Below are positions 8,773 through 17,607 of a stretch of DNA of 64,000 bases, in pieces. Under the pieces are notes generated by a model. That model made no database searches, was not told the DNA's origin, and saw only the letters and a list, made by a program, of their open reading frames with translations. Source of the stretch: Altererythrobacter aquiaggeris (GTDB lineage: Bacteria > Pseudomonadota > Alphaproteobacteria > Sphingomonadales > Sphingomonadaceae); assembly GCF_037154015.1 (NCBI RefSeq), contig NZ_JBANRL010000001.1:1922001-1986000 (forward strand), written 5' to 3'. Both the position numbers and the translations under genes were made by a program. Position 1 is the stretch's first letter. The number at the start of each line of letters is the position of its first letter.

Positions 8773-9888
8773 TTAGTCCGCGGTATCTTCGGGCAGCGGC
8801 AAATGGATGGTGGCGTCCAGCCCCTTGGGATCGAAGGTCATTTCTACCCTGCCCCCGAGCCCGCGCAACATCCCTTTTACCATGCGTGAGCCATTGCCCC
8901 CGCCGTTTATTTCCGGCTCTCCATCGGTCAGTTTTATGACCGGCCCGTTCTGTTCGGTCCAGCAGATGATCAGTTCGCCGTTTTTAATGGCCCAATCGAT
9001 ACACACCGAACCTTCCGGCACACTCAGCGCGCCATATTTAACCGCATTGGTCGCAAGTTCATGCAGCGCCAGCCCCAACGGCGTAATCGTGGCCGGCGGC
9101 AAGGGGACATCACCGCCTGTCAGATTCACCTGTTCGTCCGCACCGCCGCGATAGGGTTTCATGATAGCGCGCACCAGACCGCCCAGATCAGCTGGCCGCC
9201 CCTTGTCGCTGCCAGCCTTTAGCGATGCCCGGTGCGCGATAGAAAGCGCCTCAATGCGTTCACCGATGCGCTGGGCCAACTGATCGGCATCCGTTTCGCC
9301 GCGCGCGGTCATCGATACGATCGCCTGAATCACTGCAAACAGATTGTCGGTGCGGTGCTGCAGTTCCTTGTTCACCTGAATCTGCCGCAAGCTGTCTTCA
9401 CGCTCCTTGATGATATCGGTGATATCCCACTGCGAACCGTAAAAATACGCCAATGACCCGTCTTCGGCAAAAATCGGACCGACATGCAGCGCGTTCCAGA
9501 ACGCAGACCCGTCTTTCCGGTAATTGAGAATATCGACCACCGCAACGGCACATTCCTCCAGTGCCTTGCGGATCTTACCCGAAGCGTCCGGGTCAGTCTT
9601 TTCGCCCTGCAGGAAGCGGCAATTTCGCCCGACAATCTCTTGCCGCGAATAACCCGTCAGTTCGACAAACGCCTGATTTACATAAACAATCGGTTCATCC
9701 GCAGCAAACGGATCCGATATGCACAGTGCCATGCGCGTTTGTTCGGTCGCCTGCGTGAACAGCCGCGCCGGATCAATCCGCAGCGTTGCGGGGTCGTGAT
9801 TGGGTGAAGTATCCAGACCGCGCTGGTCAATCTGAAGCATCACCTGCGCGGTCGGCGAGGATTTTCCCGGAATTGTCGTGCTAGCCAT
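8773..9888 (-). CDS. LOV-domain sensor histidine kinase (HWE/HisKA_2 type)
   Basis: 371-aa soluble kinase. The LOV (PAS) domain covers about residues 50-160 and has the photoactive signature GRNCRFLQ with Cys90, plus Asn122, Asn132 and Gln153 at flavin-contact positions, so blue-light sensing through a flavin-Cys adduct is expected. HisKA_2 follows with the phospho-acceptor His178 in QHRTDNLFAVIQAI, then the ATPase domain with the N-box HELATNAVKYGAL and a GNGSRMVKGML glycine box. Size and order match the LOV kinases known from Erythrobacter litoralis (EL346, EL368). The start lies 5 bp after the lysS stop, so it is probably cotranscribed with lysS. No response regulator is adjacent. Confidence 0.92.
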   Translation of the reverse strand: MASTTIPGKSSPTAQVMLQIDQRGLDTSPNHDPATLRIDPARLFTQATEQTRMALCISDPFAADEPIVYVNQAFVELTGYSRQEIVGRNCRFLQGEKTDPDASGKIRKALEECAVAVVDILNYRKDGSAFWNALHVGPIFAEDGSLAYFYGSQWDITDIIKEREDSLRQIQVNKELQHRTDNLFAVIQAIVSMTARGETDADQLAQRIGERIEALSIAHRASLKAGSDKGRPADLGGLVRAIMKPYRGGADEQVNLTGGDVPLPPATITPLGLALHELATNAVKYGALSVPEGSVCIDWAIKNGELIICWTEQNGPVIKLTDGEPEINGGGNGSRMVKGMLRGLGGRVEMTFDPKGLDATIHLPLPEDTAD

Positions 9889-9893
9889 TCAAT

Positions 9894-11504
9894 TTATCGC
9901 CCTAGTGCCTCTGCAATGAGTTTACGGGTATTTTCAATGCCGTAAAGGGCGATGAAGCTTCCCATCCGCGGGCCCTGGGCACTTCCCAGCAATGTTTCGT
10001 ACAGCGCCCTGAACCAGTCACGCAGATTTTCGAAGCCGAATTCCTCCTGCTTTCCGATCTCGTAAACCCGGGTTTGCAAATCTTCCGCCGACACATCGGC
10101 CGGCAGCCCGGCCAAGGCTTCGTCCAACGCCTTCAGCGCCGCTGCTTCGTTGCCGTCAGGCGCGCGCTTGACCATTGTCGGTGCGACAAATTCGCGGTTG
10201 TAATTGAGCGCGCTGGTGACCAGTTCGTCCAGCTTGGGGTGCGCCTCTGGCGTTGCGTCATCGATGTAATTACCAAGATAGGACCAGATCTGGTCGCGCG
10301 TCGCATCGGCGCCGATTACACCAATCAGGTTAAGCAAAAGCCCGTAAGTAACCGGAAGAGCATCGCCGGCACCGGGTGCGGCGGCATCTTCAAAATGCCT
10401 GTTCGCACGCAGCAGATGCCATGCCGGGTTACCCAATTGCTTGTCGAGCGGTTGTTCGGCCAGACGCTCGCGGAATTGCCAATAATCATCGACTGCGCGC
10501 GGGATCACGCCTGCGTGCAGTTGTTTGGCGCTTTTGGGATTGGGAAAAATATAAAAGCCCAGCGAATCCTGGCTGCCATATTGCAGCCATTCCTCGATCG
10601 TCAGGCCATTGCCTTTCGATTTGGATATTTTTTCGCCGTTGGCATCAAGGAACAGCTCGTAAATCAATCCGTCAGGCTTGCGGCCGCCCAGCACCTTGGC
10701 AATTTTTCCCGATTGCACACCGGTATCGGTCAAATCCTTGCCGTACATTTCATAGTCCACGCCCAGCGCGACCCAGCGCATGGCAAAATCGACTTTCCAT
10801 TGCAGCTTGGCCTGACCGCCCAGTGCCGATTGTTCGACGGTGCTGCCGTCTTCATCGGTAAACCGGATCATACCCGCTTCGGCATCGACCACTTCGACGG
10901 GCACCTGCAGCACTGTGCCCGTGGTGGGCGAAATGGGCATGATCGGCGAATAGGTCGCGGCACGTTCCGCGCGTAATGTCGGCAGCATTATGTCCAGTAT
11001 CGCCTGATTGTTGGCGAGCACGTTTTTTAAGGCATCGTCGAACTGGCCCGAATGATAACGGTCGGATGAGGCAATAAACTCGTACTCGAAGCCGAATCGG
11101 TCGAGAAATTCGCGCAGCATCGCATTGTTATGCGCCGCGAAACTATCGTATTTTTCGAACGGGTCGGGAATGCGGCAAAGCGGCTTGCCAAGATGTTCGC
11201 CAAGCATCGCCTGATTGGGCAGATTGGTCGGGACTTTGCGGAAACCGTCCATATCATCGCTAAACGCGACAAGGCGCGTGGCCTCGCCCGTCAAGGCTTC
11301 GTAAGCGCGCCGGACAAAAGTTGTTCTGAGCACTTCCTGAAAGGTGCCGATATGCGGCAGGCCGGAGGGACCATAACCTGTTTCGAACAAAATGGGCGCA
11401 CCGCCCGGCTTGCCATTGCGATGCCGTTTGGCAAGCCGCTGGGCTTCCAGAAACGGCCATGCCTTGGAATTTTCTGCAGCTTCGCGAAGGGTTATATCAT
11501 TCAT
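9894..11504 (-). CDS. lysS: Lysine--tRNA ligase, class I
   Basis: 536-aa class I lysyl-tRNA synthetase (the LysK type of archaea, spirochaetes and alphaproteobacteria), charging tRNA-Lys in the cytoplasm. The Rossmann signature HIGT is at residues 51-54 after ETGYGPSGLP, and the KMSKS loop reads KISKSKGNGL near residue 300. No class II motifs are present. A GTTACAC-box element lies about 50-80 bp upstream of the start and may be a control site. The LOV kinase gene follows after 5 bp on the same strand. Confidence 0.95.
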   Translation of the reverse strand: MNDITLREAAENSKAWPFLEAQRLAKRHRNGKPGGAPILFETGYGPSGLPHIGTFQEVLRTTFVRRAYEALTGEATRLVAFSDDMDGFRKVPTNLPNQAMLGEHLGKPLCRIPDPFEKYDSFAAHNNAMLREFLDRFGFEYEFIASSDRYHSGQFDDALKNVLANNQAILDIMLPTLRAERAATYSPIMPISPTTGTVLQVPVEVVDAEAGMIRFTDEDGSTVEQSALGGQAKLQWKVDFAMRWVALGVDYEMYGKDLTDTGVQSGKIAKVLGGRKPDGLIYELFLDANGEKISKSKGNGLTIEEWLQYGSQDSLGFYIFPNPKSAKQLHAGVIPRAVDDYWQFRERLAEQPLDKQLGNPAWHLLRANRHFEDAAAPGAGDALPVTYGLLLNLIGVIGADATRDQIWSYLGNYIDDATPEAHPKLDELVTSALNYNREFVAPTMVKRAPDGNEAAALKALDEALAGLPADVSAEDLQTRVYEIGKQEEFGFENLRDWFRALYETLLGSAQGPRMGSFIALYGIENTRKLIAEALGR

Positions 11505-11847
11505 GCAACGGCTTTCGCCCGTTGTTGCGAATTGTGCAAGTGCGAAGGATTTAGGGTTACACTAGTTACACCCTGTAACTCTGTGCCGCGGCCAGATTTA
11601 CCATTATTTACCATAGGTTTGCATCCAGAAATAACGCGATGGGACATTCGAGGTTTCACGCAGAAGAAGCGGTCCGGCAGGCATAGCGGCAAACTAGCGA
11701 AGCTGCACGGTGTAGGACAGAGCGCCCTGGCCGATGCACTTGACGGCTCTGTGCGCGGGCAACCAAAGCCGCTGCCGCCCCGACAAATAGAGAAAATTCG
11801 CCGGGCTGCGTTTACTTTTCCGGCCGTGCTTTCCATAGCTTGAGCCG
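11505..11847. other. Intergenic region between lysS and dinG-like gene
   Basis: 343 bp with divergent start signals at both ends. It contains the GTTACAC element at 11553-11585. The remainder has no start-supported gene. One open frame ending near 11843 reads SGKLAKLHGVGQSALADALDG, which has a faint helix-turn-helix look, but it has no start outside antisense lysS sequence and I do not call it. Confidence 0.4.
11553..11585. promoter_or_regulatory. GTTACAC-box element upstream of lysS
   Basis: AGGGTTACACTAGTTACAC (11553-11571) contains two direct GTTACAC heptamers 2 bp apart, followed by an inverted TGTAAC. The 19 bp are identical to 5561-5579 read on the opposite strand, and the next 14 bp match at about 11 positions. 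AGGGTTACA can pair with TGTAACTCT with one G-U pair. It is placed 49-81 bp before the lysS start, where a repressor or activator could act. Confidence 0.45.
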
Positions 11848-14595
11848 ATGGCCGCCCCGCTTCCCCTGCCCGCAATTCACGCTTCGCATGGCGGGGTCTG
11901 GTTGCGGCCTGCAAATGGCGACACCGGCGGATTGTCCAAGGGCGAAGCGATCATGGCAGCGGCGGATACCCCGCTGCTGATGCTGAACGCCCCGCTGGTC
12001 GCCAGCAGGCTGGGTTATCCTGATCTGTCGGGGCTCGATCTGCTGGAACTTTACGCATTTGTCCATCCGGCGCGGTTTGTCGTGCCGACACCCAAAGGTC
12101 TGGCCGAAGCGATGCATATTGCGGCGCCGGAAAAAGATTCCGATGTCCCGGATTTTCTGCAAGCCGCTGCGGGCGCTATCATCGCGGTCTGCGAAAGCGG
12201 CGCGTGGGAAGAACGTGACGGCGCGTGGTCGGTTCTGCAATCGCTTGCCCGCCTGCGCTGGCCATGGGCCGGCGTGCTGGCACCATATATCAGGCGCCCG
12301 GACTCCGCTGAAAGATGGTTGTTTGCCAAACTTCCCGAATGGGAGGAAATGCCCGAGCGCCCCCAGCCGGCACAGGTCACTCTGGTGCCAAGGGATGTCG
12401 AGACGCAGCTGGACCGGCTAACGGGCGAAGGCTCCGAACGCCGCGAAGGGCAACGCGCCTATGCCCGCGATGCAGCCAGGATATTCGCGCCCCGGAGGCG
12501 TGAAAAGCTGCCGCATCTTGCCTTGGCGCAGGCGGGTACCGGGGTTGGCAAGACGCTGGGTTATCTCGCACCGGCATCATTGTGGACCGGCGTTTCGGGC
12601 GGCACTGTATGGGTATCGACCTTCACCAAGAACCTGCAGCGTCAGCTGCGTCAGGAAAGCCGCCGTGCATGGCCTGAACGGCGCGCCGACGGTACGCAGC
12701 CGGTGGTTGTCCGCAAAGGGCGCGAAAACTATCTGTGCCTGCTCAATCTGGAAGACGCGTTGCAAGGCGGGTTTGGCGGACGCGCAGCCATTCTGGCGCA
12801 AATGGTCGCCCGCTGGGCCGCATACAGCCGCGACGGCGACATGATCGGCGGCGATTTGCCCGGATGGCTGGGGACATTGTTTCGCCAACGCGGCATCAAG
12901 GCGCTGACCGACCAACGCGGCGAATGTGTGTATGCGGGATGTCCGCATTACCGCAAATGCTTCATCGAACGCTCTGCCAAGGCCAGCGCGGGGGCTGATC
13001 TGGTGATCGCCAATCACGCGCTGGTCATGGTCAATGCGGCACGCGGCCGCGATCATGCGCAGCGCCCGACGCGGATCGTGTTCGACGAAGGGCATCATGT
13101 GTTCGAGGCCGCCGATTCGACGTTTGCGGCCGCGCTGACCGGACAGGAAGCCATCGAACTGCGCCGCTGGATTATCGGGCCCGAACGCGGCTCCAAAGGT
13201 CGGCGCAGAGGGCTTGCGGCCAGACTTGCGGATGTCGCCAGCTATGACGAAGCGGGCGGAATTGCCGTTACCGCCGCATGCCGCGCAGCAGAAGCGCTGC
13301 CCTCGGATGGCTGGTTGCAGCGTCTGGTCGATGCAGAGCCGTTTGGCCCGATCGAAAAATTGCTCGCTGCGGTGCGCGCCGTAACCTATGCGCGCGATGA
13401 AAGCGGCGGGCAGGAAGCGGGTTACGGAATCGAAACCGAAGCGGCGGGGTTTGAAGGCAATTTTGTCGAACTCGCCGGACAGGCAGCCGCGGCGCTTGAT
13501 GCAGTGCGCCAGCCGCTTGTAAAACTGGGCGTCCGCCTCGAGGCGATAATCGAAGACCCGCCCGACTGGCTGGACGCTCAGGGCCGCGCACGGATCGAAG
13601 GCGCGCGCTATTCGCTGGGCTGGCGGATCGACACATTGCAAGCGTGGGAATCGCTGCTGGGCCGGATGGGCGGCCCGGCCGACCCCGATTTTGTCGATTG
13701 GCTGGCAGTGGACAGATCCGACGCGCGCGAGTTTGACGTGGGTATCCACCGCCGGTTCCTCGACCCGATGAAACCGTTCGCGAAAGTCGTGCTTGAACCC
13801 GCACACGGCGTGATGCTGACCAGTGCCACGCTGCTGGATCAGGCCGCGACGGGCGAAGACTGGGACAGCGCAATCGCGCGGTCGGGCGCGGCCCACATCT
13901 TGGTTTCTCCGCAACTGTCGTCCGCCAGCAGCCCGTTCGACTATGCCAGCCAGGCCGAAGTGCTGATCGTGACCGACATCAAACGCGGCGATATCCCCGC
14001 GCTGGCGGGCGGATATGCGCGCATTATCGAGGCTGCCGGCGGGGGCGTTTTGGGGCTGTTCACTGCAATCCGGCGGCTGCGCGCCGTTTATGGCCGCATC
14101 GCCGACCGGCTGGCGCGGACCGGTTTGCCGCTATACGCGCAGCATGTCGATCCGATCGACACCGGAACGCTGGTCGATATCTTCCGCGATGACCGCAAGG
14201 CATCGCTGCTTGGCACCGATGCCTTGCGCGACGGAGTGGATGTGCCGGGCGAGAGTTTGCGCTGCGTCGTTCTGGAAGGCGTGCCGTGGCCCAAACCCAG
14301 CATTCTGCACCGCGCCCGCCGCGCCGCAAACGGCGGCAGCGCATATGACGACAGGATGATCCGCGCGAAGCTGTCGCAGGCATTCGGCCGGTTGATCCGC
14401 AATAAAAACGACCGCGGGCACTTCATTGTGCTATCGGCCGCATTCCCGAGCAGATTGCTGACGGCATTCCCGGCCGGCACGCCCGTCATCAGATTGACAC
14501 TCGACGAGGCTTTACAACGGGTCGCGGCAGGTGTTTCTGAAAGCACCGGCCAGACGCACGATGCCAGGCACCCGGAAGGATCGACCCCGCTTTGA
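11848..14595 (+). CDS. ATP-dependent DNA helicase, DinG/XPD-like superfamily 2
   Basis: 915-aa helicase. An N-terminal extension of about 200 residues precedes the helicase core. Walker A is AQAGTGVGKTLGY, the DEAH-type box is VFDEGHHVFE, and the last motif is QAFGRLIRN. Cysteines in NYLCLL and GECVYAGCPHYRKC (four in total, between motifs I and II) fit the iron-sulfur cluster of DinG/XPD-family 5'-3' helicases. Members unwind R-loops, forks and D-loops during replication conflicts and repair. The SixA-like gene starts 10 bp after its stop and is probably in the same transcript. The N-terminal part is unassigned. Confidence 0.88.
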   Translation: MAAPLPLPAIHASHGGVWLRPANGDTGGLSKGEAIMAAADTPLLMLNAPLVASRLGYPDLSGLDLLELYAFVHPARFVVPTPKGLAEAMHIAAPEKDSDVPDFLQAAAGAIIAVCESGAWEERDGAWSVLQSLARLRWPWAGVLAPYIRRPDSAERWLFAKLPEWEEMPERPQPAQVTLVPRDVETQLDRLTGEGSERREGQRAYARDAARIFAPRRREKLPHLALAQAGTGVGKTLGYLAPASLWTGVSGGTVWVSTFTKNLQRQLRQESRRAWPERRADGTQPVVVRKGRENYLCLLNLEDALQGGFGGRAAILAQMVARWAAYSRDGDMIGGDLPGWLGTLFRQRGIKALTDQRGECVYAGCPHYRKCFIERSAKASAGADLVIANHALVMVNAARGRDHAQRPTRIVFDEGHHVFEAADSTFAAALTGQEAIELRRWIIGPERGSKGRRRGLAARLADVASYDEAGGIAVTAACRAAEALPSDGWLQRLVDAEPFGPIEKLLAAVRAVTYARDESGGQEAGYGIETEAAGFEGNFVELAGQAAAALDAVRQPLVKLGVRLEAIIEDPPDWLDAQGRARIEGARYSLGWRIDTLQAWESLLGRMGGPADPDFVDWLAVDRSDAREFDVGIHRRFLDPMKPFAKVVLEPAHGVMLTSATLLDQAATGEDWDSAIARSGAAHILVSPQLSSASSPFDYASQAEVLIVTDIKRGDIPALAGGYARIIEAAGGGVLGLFTAIRRLRAVYGRIADRLARTGLPLYAQHVDPIDTGTLVDIFRDDRKASLLGTDALRDGVDVPGESLRCVVLEGVPWPKPSILHRARRAANGGSAYDDRMIRAKLSQAFGRLIRNKNDRGHFIVLSAAFPSRLLTAFPAGTPVIRLTLDEALQRVAAGVSESTGQTHDARHPEGSTPL

Positions 14596-14605
14596 GAACT
14601 GCACT

Positions 14606-15133
14606 ATGAAAACACTGGGCCTGCTGCGCCATGCCAAGTCAGATTGGGACGATCTGGCGAAGCGCGATTTCGACCGCGGGCTGAATGCGCGCGGGCGACG
14701 CGGTGCGGCGCTGATGGGCCGCCATGTTGCCGGGCAGGAAATTGTCTGGGCGCAAGTGCTGGCCAGTCCGGCAGAGCGGGTCAGGCAGACAATCGCCGAA
14801 GCCCTCCCCGATGCGGATGTGACTTGGGACCAGCGCGTTTATCTGGCCAGTTCGGCAACCCTGATGGAGCTGATCCGCGAGGCCGGCGGTGATAACGATA
14901 CGTTGTTGTTGGTCGGCCACAATCCGGGCTTGCAGGATCTGATTTTCGACATTGTTCCGCCGTCGCAGGAAACCGATCTTTTTGACGAGGCTGCCGGAAA
15001 ATTTCCGACTGCAACGCACGCGGTGCTTGAACTGGATATCGCCAGTTGGCGCGAGCTGTCGGGTAATTGCGGCAAATTGGTGCATCTCAAGCGGCCGCGC
15101 GATCTCGATCCGGAGCTCGGGCCCGAAGAATGA
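14606..15133 (+). CDS. Histidine phosphatase family protein (SixA-like)
   Basis: 175-aa branch-2-size phosphohistidine phosphatase. The RHG-type catalytic motif is at the very N-terminus (MKTLGLLRHAKSDW), a second conserved Arg lies in SPAERVRQT, and the second catalytic His is in LLVGHNPGLQ. SixA of E. coli dephosphorylates phosphohistidine in signalling or PTS proteins; the target here is unknown. The start at 14606 follows the helicase stop by 10 bp; the frame is open further upstream but only inside the helicase gene. Confidence 0.88.
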   Translation: MKTLGLLRHAKSDWDDLAKRDFDRGLNARGRRGAALMGRHVAGQEIVWAQVLASPAERVRQTIAEALPDADVTWDQRVYLASSATLMELIREAGGDNDTLLLVGHNPGLQDLIFDIVPPSQETDLFDEAAGKFPTATHAVLELDIASWRELSGNCGKLVHLKRPRDLDPELGPEE

Positions 15134-15163
15134 ATCGCAAAAGCTGAAACGCGGCTTGTGCGC

Positions 15164-16597
15164 TCAGGCCTGATGGATGGCCTTGGTCACCAGATAGGCA
15201 TCGAAGCCTTCGGGACCGCCCTCGCTTCCGAAGCCGGAATCCTTCACCCCGCCAAAAGGCGTATCGACACCGCCGATTGCGAAGCTGTTGATCCCGATCA
15301 TCCCCGCTTCGATGGAATCGCCCAGAATATTTGCGCGCCGACCGTTTTCGGTGAAGGCGAAGGCTGCCAGCCCGAACGGCAGCCGGTTGGCCTTCGCGAT
15401 GGCATCTTCCAGCGTATCGAACCGTGCCGATACAGCCACCGGGCCAAACGGTTCGTTATTCATGATTGCGGCGCTGTCGGGCACATCGGCCAGCAAGGTC
15501 GGCTGGAAAAAGAACCCGCTATCGCCGCGTGATCCACCCGCCATTACGCGTGCGCCGCTGGCAATTGCATTGCCGACAAGGTCTTCGATTGCGTCAGGCC
15601 GGCGGCTGTTGGCAAGCGGTCCCATATTGGTTGCCGCATCCATACCGCTGCCCGTTTTCACTGCCTGGGTGCGTTTGGCAAAGCCTTCGATAAACCGGTC
15701 ATAAATCGCGTCCTGGACGTAAAACCGGGTCGGCGAAACGCAAACCTGGCCGGCGTTGCGGAATTTCTGCGGGACAACCATGTCGAGCGTCTTTTCCAGA
15801 TCGCAATCATCGAAGATCAGGACGGGGGCATGGCCGCCCAGTTCCATCGTCACGCGCTGCAAATTGTCAGCCGCCAGTTTCATCAGATGTTTGCCCACGC
15901 CCACCGAACCGGTGAAGCTGACCTTGCGGATTATGCGCGATCCCATCAAATGGCGGCTTACCGTATCGGGCACACCGTGGACCAATTGCGCGACGCCTGC
16001 GGGCAGTCCGGCATCGTGCAGCGCCTGTATCAACGCGCCGCAGCAACCCGGTGTTTCTTCCGGCGGTTTGGAAATGACCGAACATCCCGAAGCCAGCGCA
16101 GGACCCAATTTTTTGGCCATCAGATAGATCGGGAAATTCCACGGGCTGAACGCGGCGACTGGGCCGATCGGCTGTTTGATGACGATCGAACGCTGTCCCG
16201 AAGGCCGCACCAGCACCCGCCCGTAAATCCGTTTGGCCTCTTCTGCCGACCAATCCAGAATTTGCGCGGCGCCCATCACTTCGCCCGTGGCTTCGGCAAT
16301 CGGCTTACCCTGCTCCAGCGTCAATAATGTCCCGATTTCGCTGGCCCTGCTGCGCAACAGTTCCGCCGCCTTGCGCAAGATTGCGCCGCGCTGGTCCACG
16401 TCGGTCGCGCGCCATATGGCGAACCCTTTTTCCGACGCCGCCAGTGCATCGTCGAGATCCTGCGTAGTTGCCAACGGCAGCTTCGCTATTTCCGCACCCG
16501 TCGCGGGATTGACGACATTATGGGTTTCGCGCCCTTCGCCCGATCTCCATTGTCCATCGATATAAAGGGCAAGGTTGGCGTGATATTCTGCGGACAT
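15164..16597 (-). CDS. gabD: NAD(P)-dependent succinate-semialdehyde dehydrogenase
   Basis: 477-aa aldehyde dehydrogenase of the GabD clade, oxidising succinate semialdehyde to succinate (GABA/4-hydroxybutyrate breakdown). The family features are SPWNFP, the catalytic Glu in VTMELGGHAPVLIF, the nucleophilic Cys in FRNAGQVCVSPTRF, and the C-terminal NEPFGPVA. The start MSAEYH at 16597 matches the usual N-terminus (LYIDGQW within 20 residues); the frame continues upstream to 16888 but overlaps the MerR gene and has no family content. No GABA transaminase is adjacent, so the exact semialdehyde is inferred from family. Confidence 0.85.
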   Translation of the reverse strand: MSAEYHANLALYIDGQWRSGEGRETHNVVNPATGAEIAKLPLATTQDLDDALAASEKGFAIWRATDVDQRGAILRKAAELLRSRASEIGTLLTLEQGKPIAEATGEVMGAAQILDWSAEEAKRIYGRVLVRPSGQRSIVIKQPIGPVAAFSPWNFPIYLMAKKLGPALASGCSVISKPPEETPGCCGALIQALHDAGLPAGVAQLVHGVPDTVSRHLMGSRIIRKVSFTGSVGVGKHLMKLAADNLQRVTMELGGHAPVLIFDDCDLEKTLDMVVPQKFRNAGQVCVSPTRFYVQDAIYDRFIEGFAKRTQAVKTGSGMDAATNMGPLANSRRPDAIEDLVGNAIASGARVMAGGSRGDSGFFFQPTLLADVPDSAAIMNNEPFGPVAVSARFDTLEDAIAKANRLPFGLAAFAFTENGRRANILGDSIEAGMIGINSFAIGGVDTPFGGVKDSGFGSEGGPEGFDAYLVTKAIHQA

Positions 16598-16679
16598 GGG
16601 AAAAGCCTCTGCGGGTAAACAGGCGAATGATGATTTTTGGGTCTTTAGGCGATACGTCCGCCGCCGGCCATGCCCGGTT

Positions 16680-17186
16680 TCAGGCTTCCAGTGCCGCCGC
16701 CAGCCGGTTTCGGATTTCGCGCAGGCGGGGGACAAATTCGGATCGCTGCAAAGCATCTGTCTGCTCGCCGGTGTCTGTTTGCTGGCCGCGTGCTGGATCG
16801 GCCTGTCCCGCCGCCTGTCCCGCCGCCTGTCCCGCCGCCTGTCCCGCAGACGGTGCAGGCAGCGTATGCGGCTGGGCGGATGCGCCATCGCCGCTTTTCA
16901 ATGCCGCGCCCGAAAACGCGCCCAAAGCCTTGCGCGCCCCGCGCAACGTATAACCCTGCTGGTTGACCAACCGGTCGATCGCCATCACCAGCGCCACATC
17001 CTCGGTCCGGTAATATCGCCTGCCGCCACTGCGTTTGAGCGGTTTCAATATTGGGAATTGTTGTTCCCAATAACGCAGCACGTGGGCCTTGATACCGGTG
17101 GCCGCAACAACTTCGCCGATTGTGCGGAGCGCCCCGTCGTCCTTACCATCATGGAAAACAGGAGCGGTGAAAGCAGGGCCCGCCAT
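16680..17186 (-). CDS. MerR family transcriptional regulator
   Basis: 168-aa regulator. The winged helix is N-terminal: LRTIGEVVAATGIKAHVLRYWEQQ, then RRYYRTEDV. A dimerisation helix follows (MAIDRLVNQQGYTLRGARKAL). The C-terminal half has a low-complexity AAGQ tetrapeptide run encoded by 12-bp tandem repeats and ends in a helical tail. No metal-binding cysteines are present, so it is not a classical metal sensor. It lies 2 bp after ihfA and ends the rpmF-plsX-fabH-ihfA-merR run, an arrangement widely conserved in alphaproteobacteria. The effector is unknown. Confidence 0.88.
   Translation of the reverse strand: MAGPAFTAPVFHDGKDDGALRTIGEVVAATGIKAHVLRYWEQQFPILKPLKRSGGRRYYRTEDVALVMAIDRLVNQQGYTLRGARKALGAFSGAALKSGDGASAQPHTLPAPSAGQAAGQAAGQAAGQADPARGQQTDTGEQTDALQRSEFVPRLREIRNRLAAALEA
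16801..16848. repeat. 12-bp coding minisatellite in merR
   Basis: Four head-to-tail copies of GCCTGTCCCGCC (the last differs at its final base) run from 16801 to 16848 and encode Gly-Gln-Ala-Ala on the minus strand. Copy number is likely to vary between strains without breaking the frame. Confidence 0.85.
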
Positions 17187-17188
17187 AG

Positions 17189-17485
17189 TCAGCCTTTTAC
17201 GATCCGTTCCTTAAGGATCTGGCTGGCGCGAAATGTCATGACGCGGCGCGGAGTGATAGGTACTTCGACACCGGTTTTGGGATTGCGGCCGACCCGTTCT
17301 TTCTTGTCGCGCAGAATGAAACTGCCGAAGCCGGAGATCTTCACATTTTCGCCGCTGGTCATAGATGCGCACATGTGGCGCAGGATGGCTTCGACAAAAT
17401 CGAGAGACTCGGTTCGTGAAAATCCCATTTTGCGACTGATAGATTCGGCCAAGTCGGCGCGGGTCAAGGTACCTGCAGAACCCAT
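17189..17485 (-). CDS. ihfA: Integration host factor subunit alpha
   Basis: 98-aa DNA-bending protein of the HU/IHF family. Matching parts are [34 protein letters not shown], and the beta-arm [19 protein letters not shown], whose Pro intercalates DNA. The length and the [10 protein letters not shown] arm fit IhfA. It works as a heterodimer with IhfB, which is not in this window. It sits 122 bp downstream of fabH and 2 bp upstream of merR, so it may have its own promoter in addition to read-through. Confidence 0.93.
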   Translation of the reverse strand: MGSAGTLTRADLAESISRKMGFSRTESLDFVEAILRHMCASMTSGENVKISGFGSFILRDKKERVGRNPKTGVEVPITPRRVMTFRASQILKERIVKG

Positions 17486-17607
17486 AAAACTGCCCTCCCA
17501 AATATTACGGCGCGACCCGCGATTAAATTATACTGTCGATATTAGCAGTTTTTCTCGTCTTTTCAATGGAAGACTGCAGCTTATTCACCGCGCTGGCAAT
17601 TGCCGCT

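Noticed and set aside
11639-11843. Remnant helix-turn-helix gene upstream of the DinG-like gene
   Set aside because: The frame has a faint HTH look but no start codon outside antisense lysS sequence, no ribosome-binding site and no family match.
12577-13914. Long open frame of 445 codons on the minus strand inside the DinG-like gene
   Set aside because: It lies wholly antisense to a gene with clear helicase motifs. Codon bias of GC-rich genes commonly leaves the opposite frame open, and its translation has no recognisable domain.
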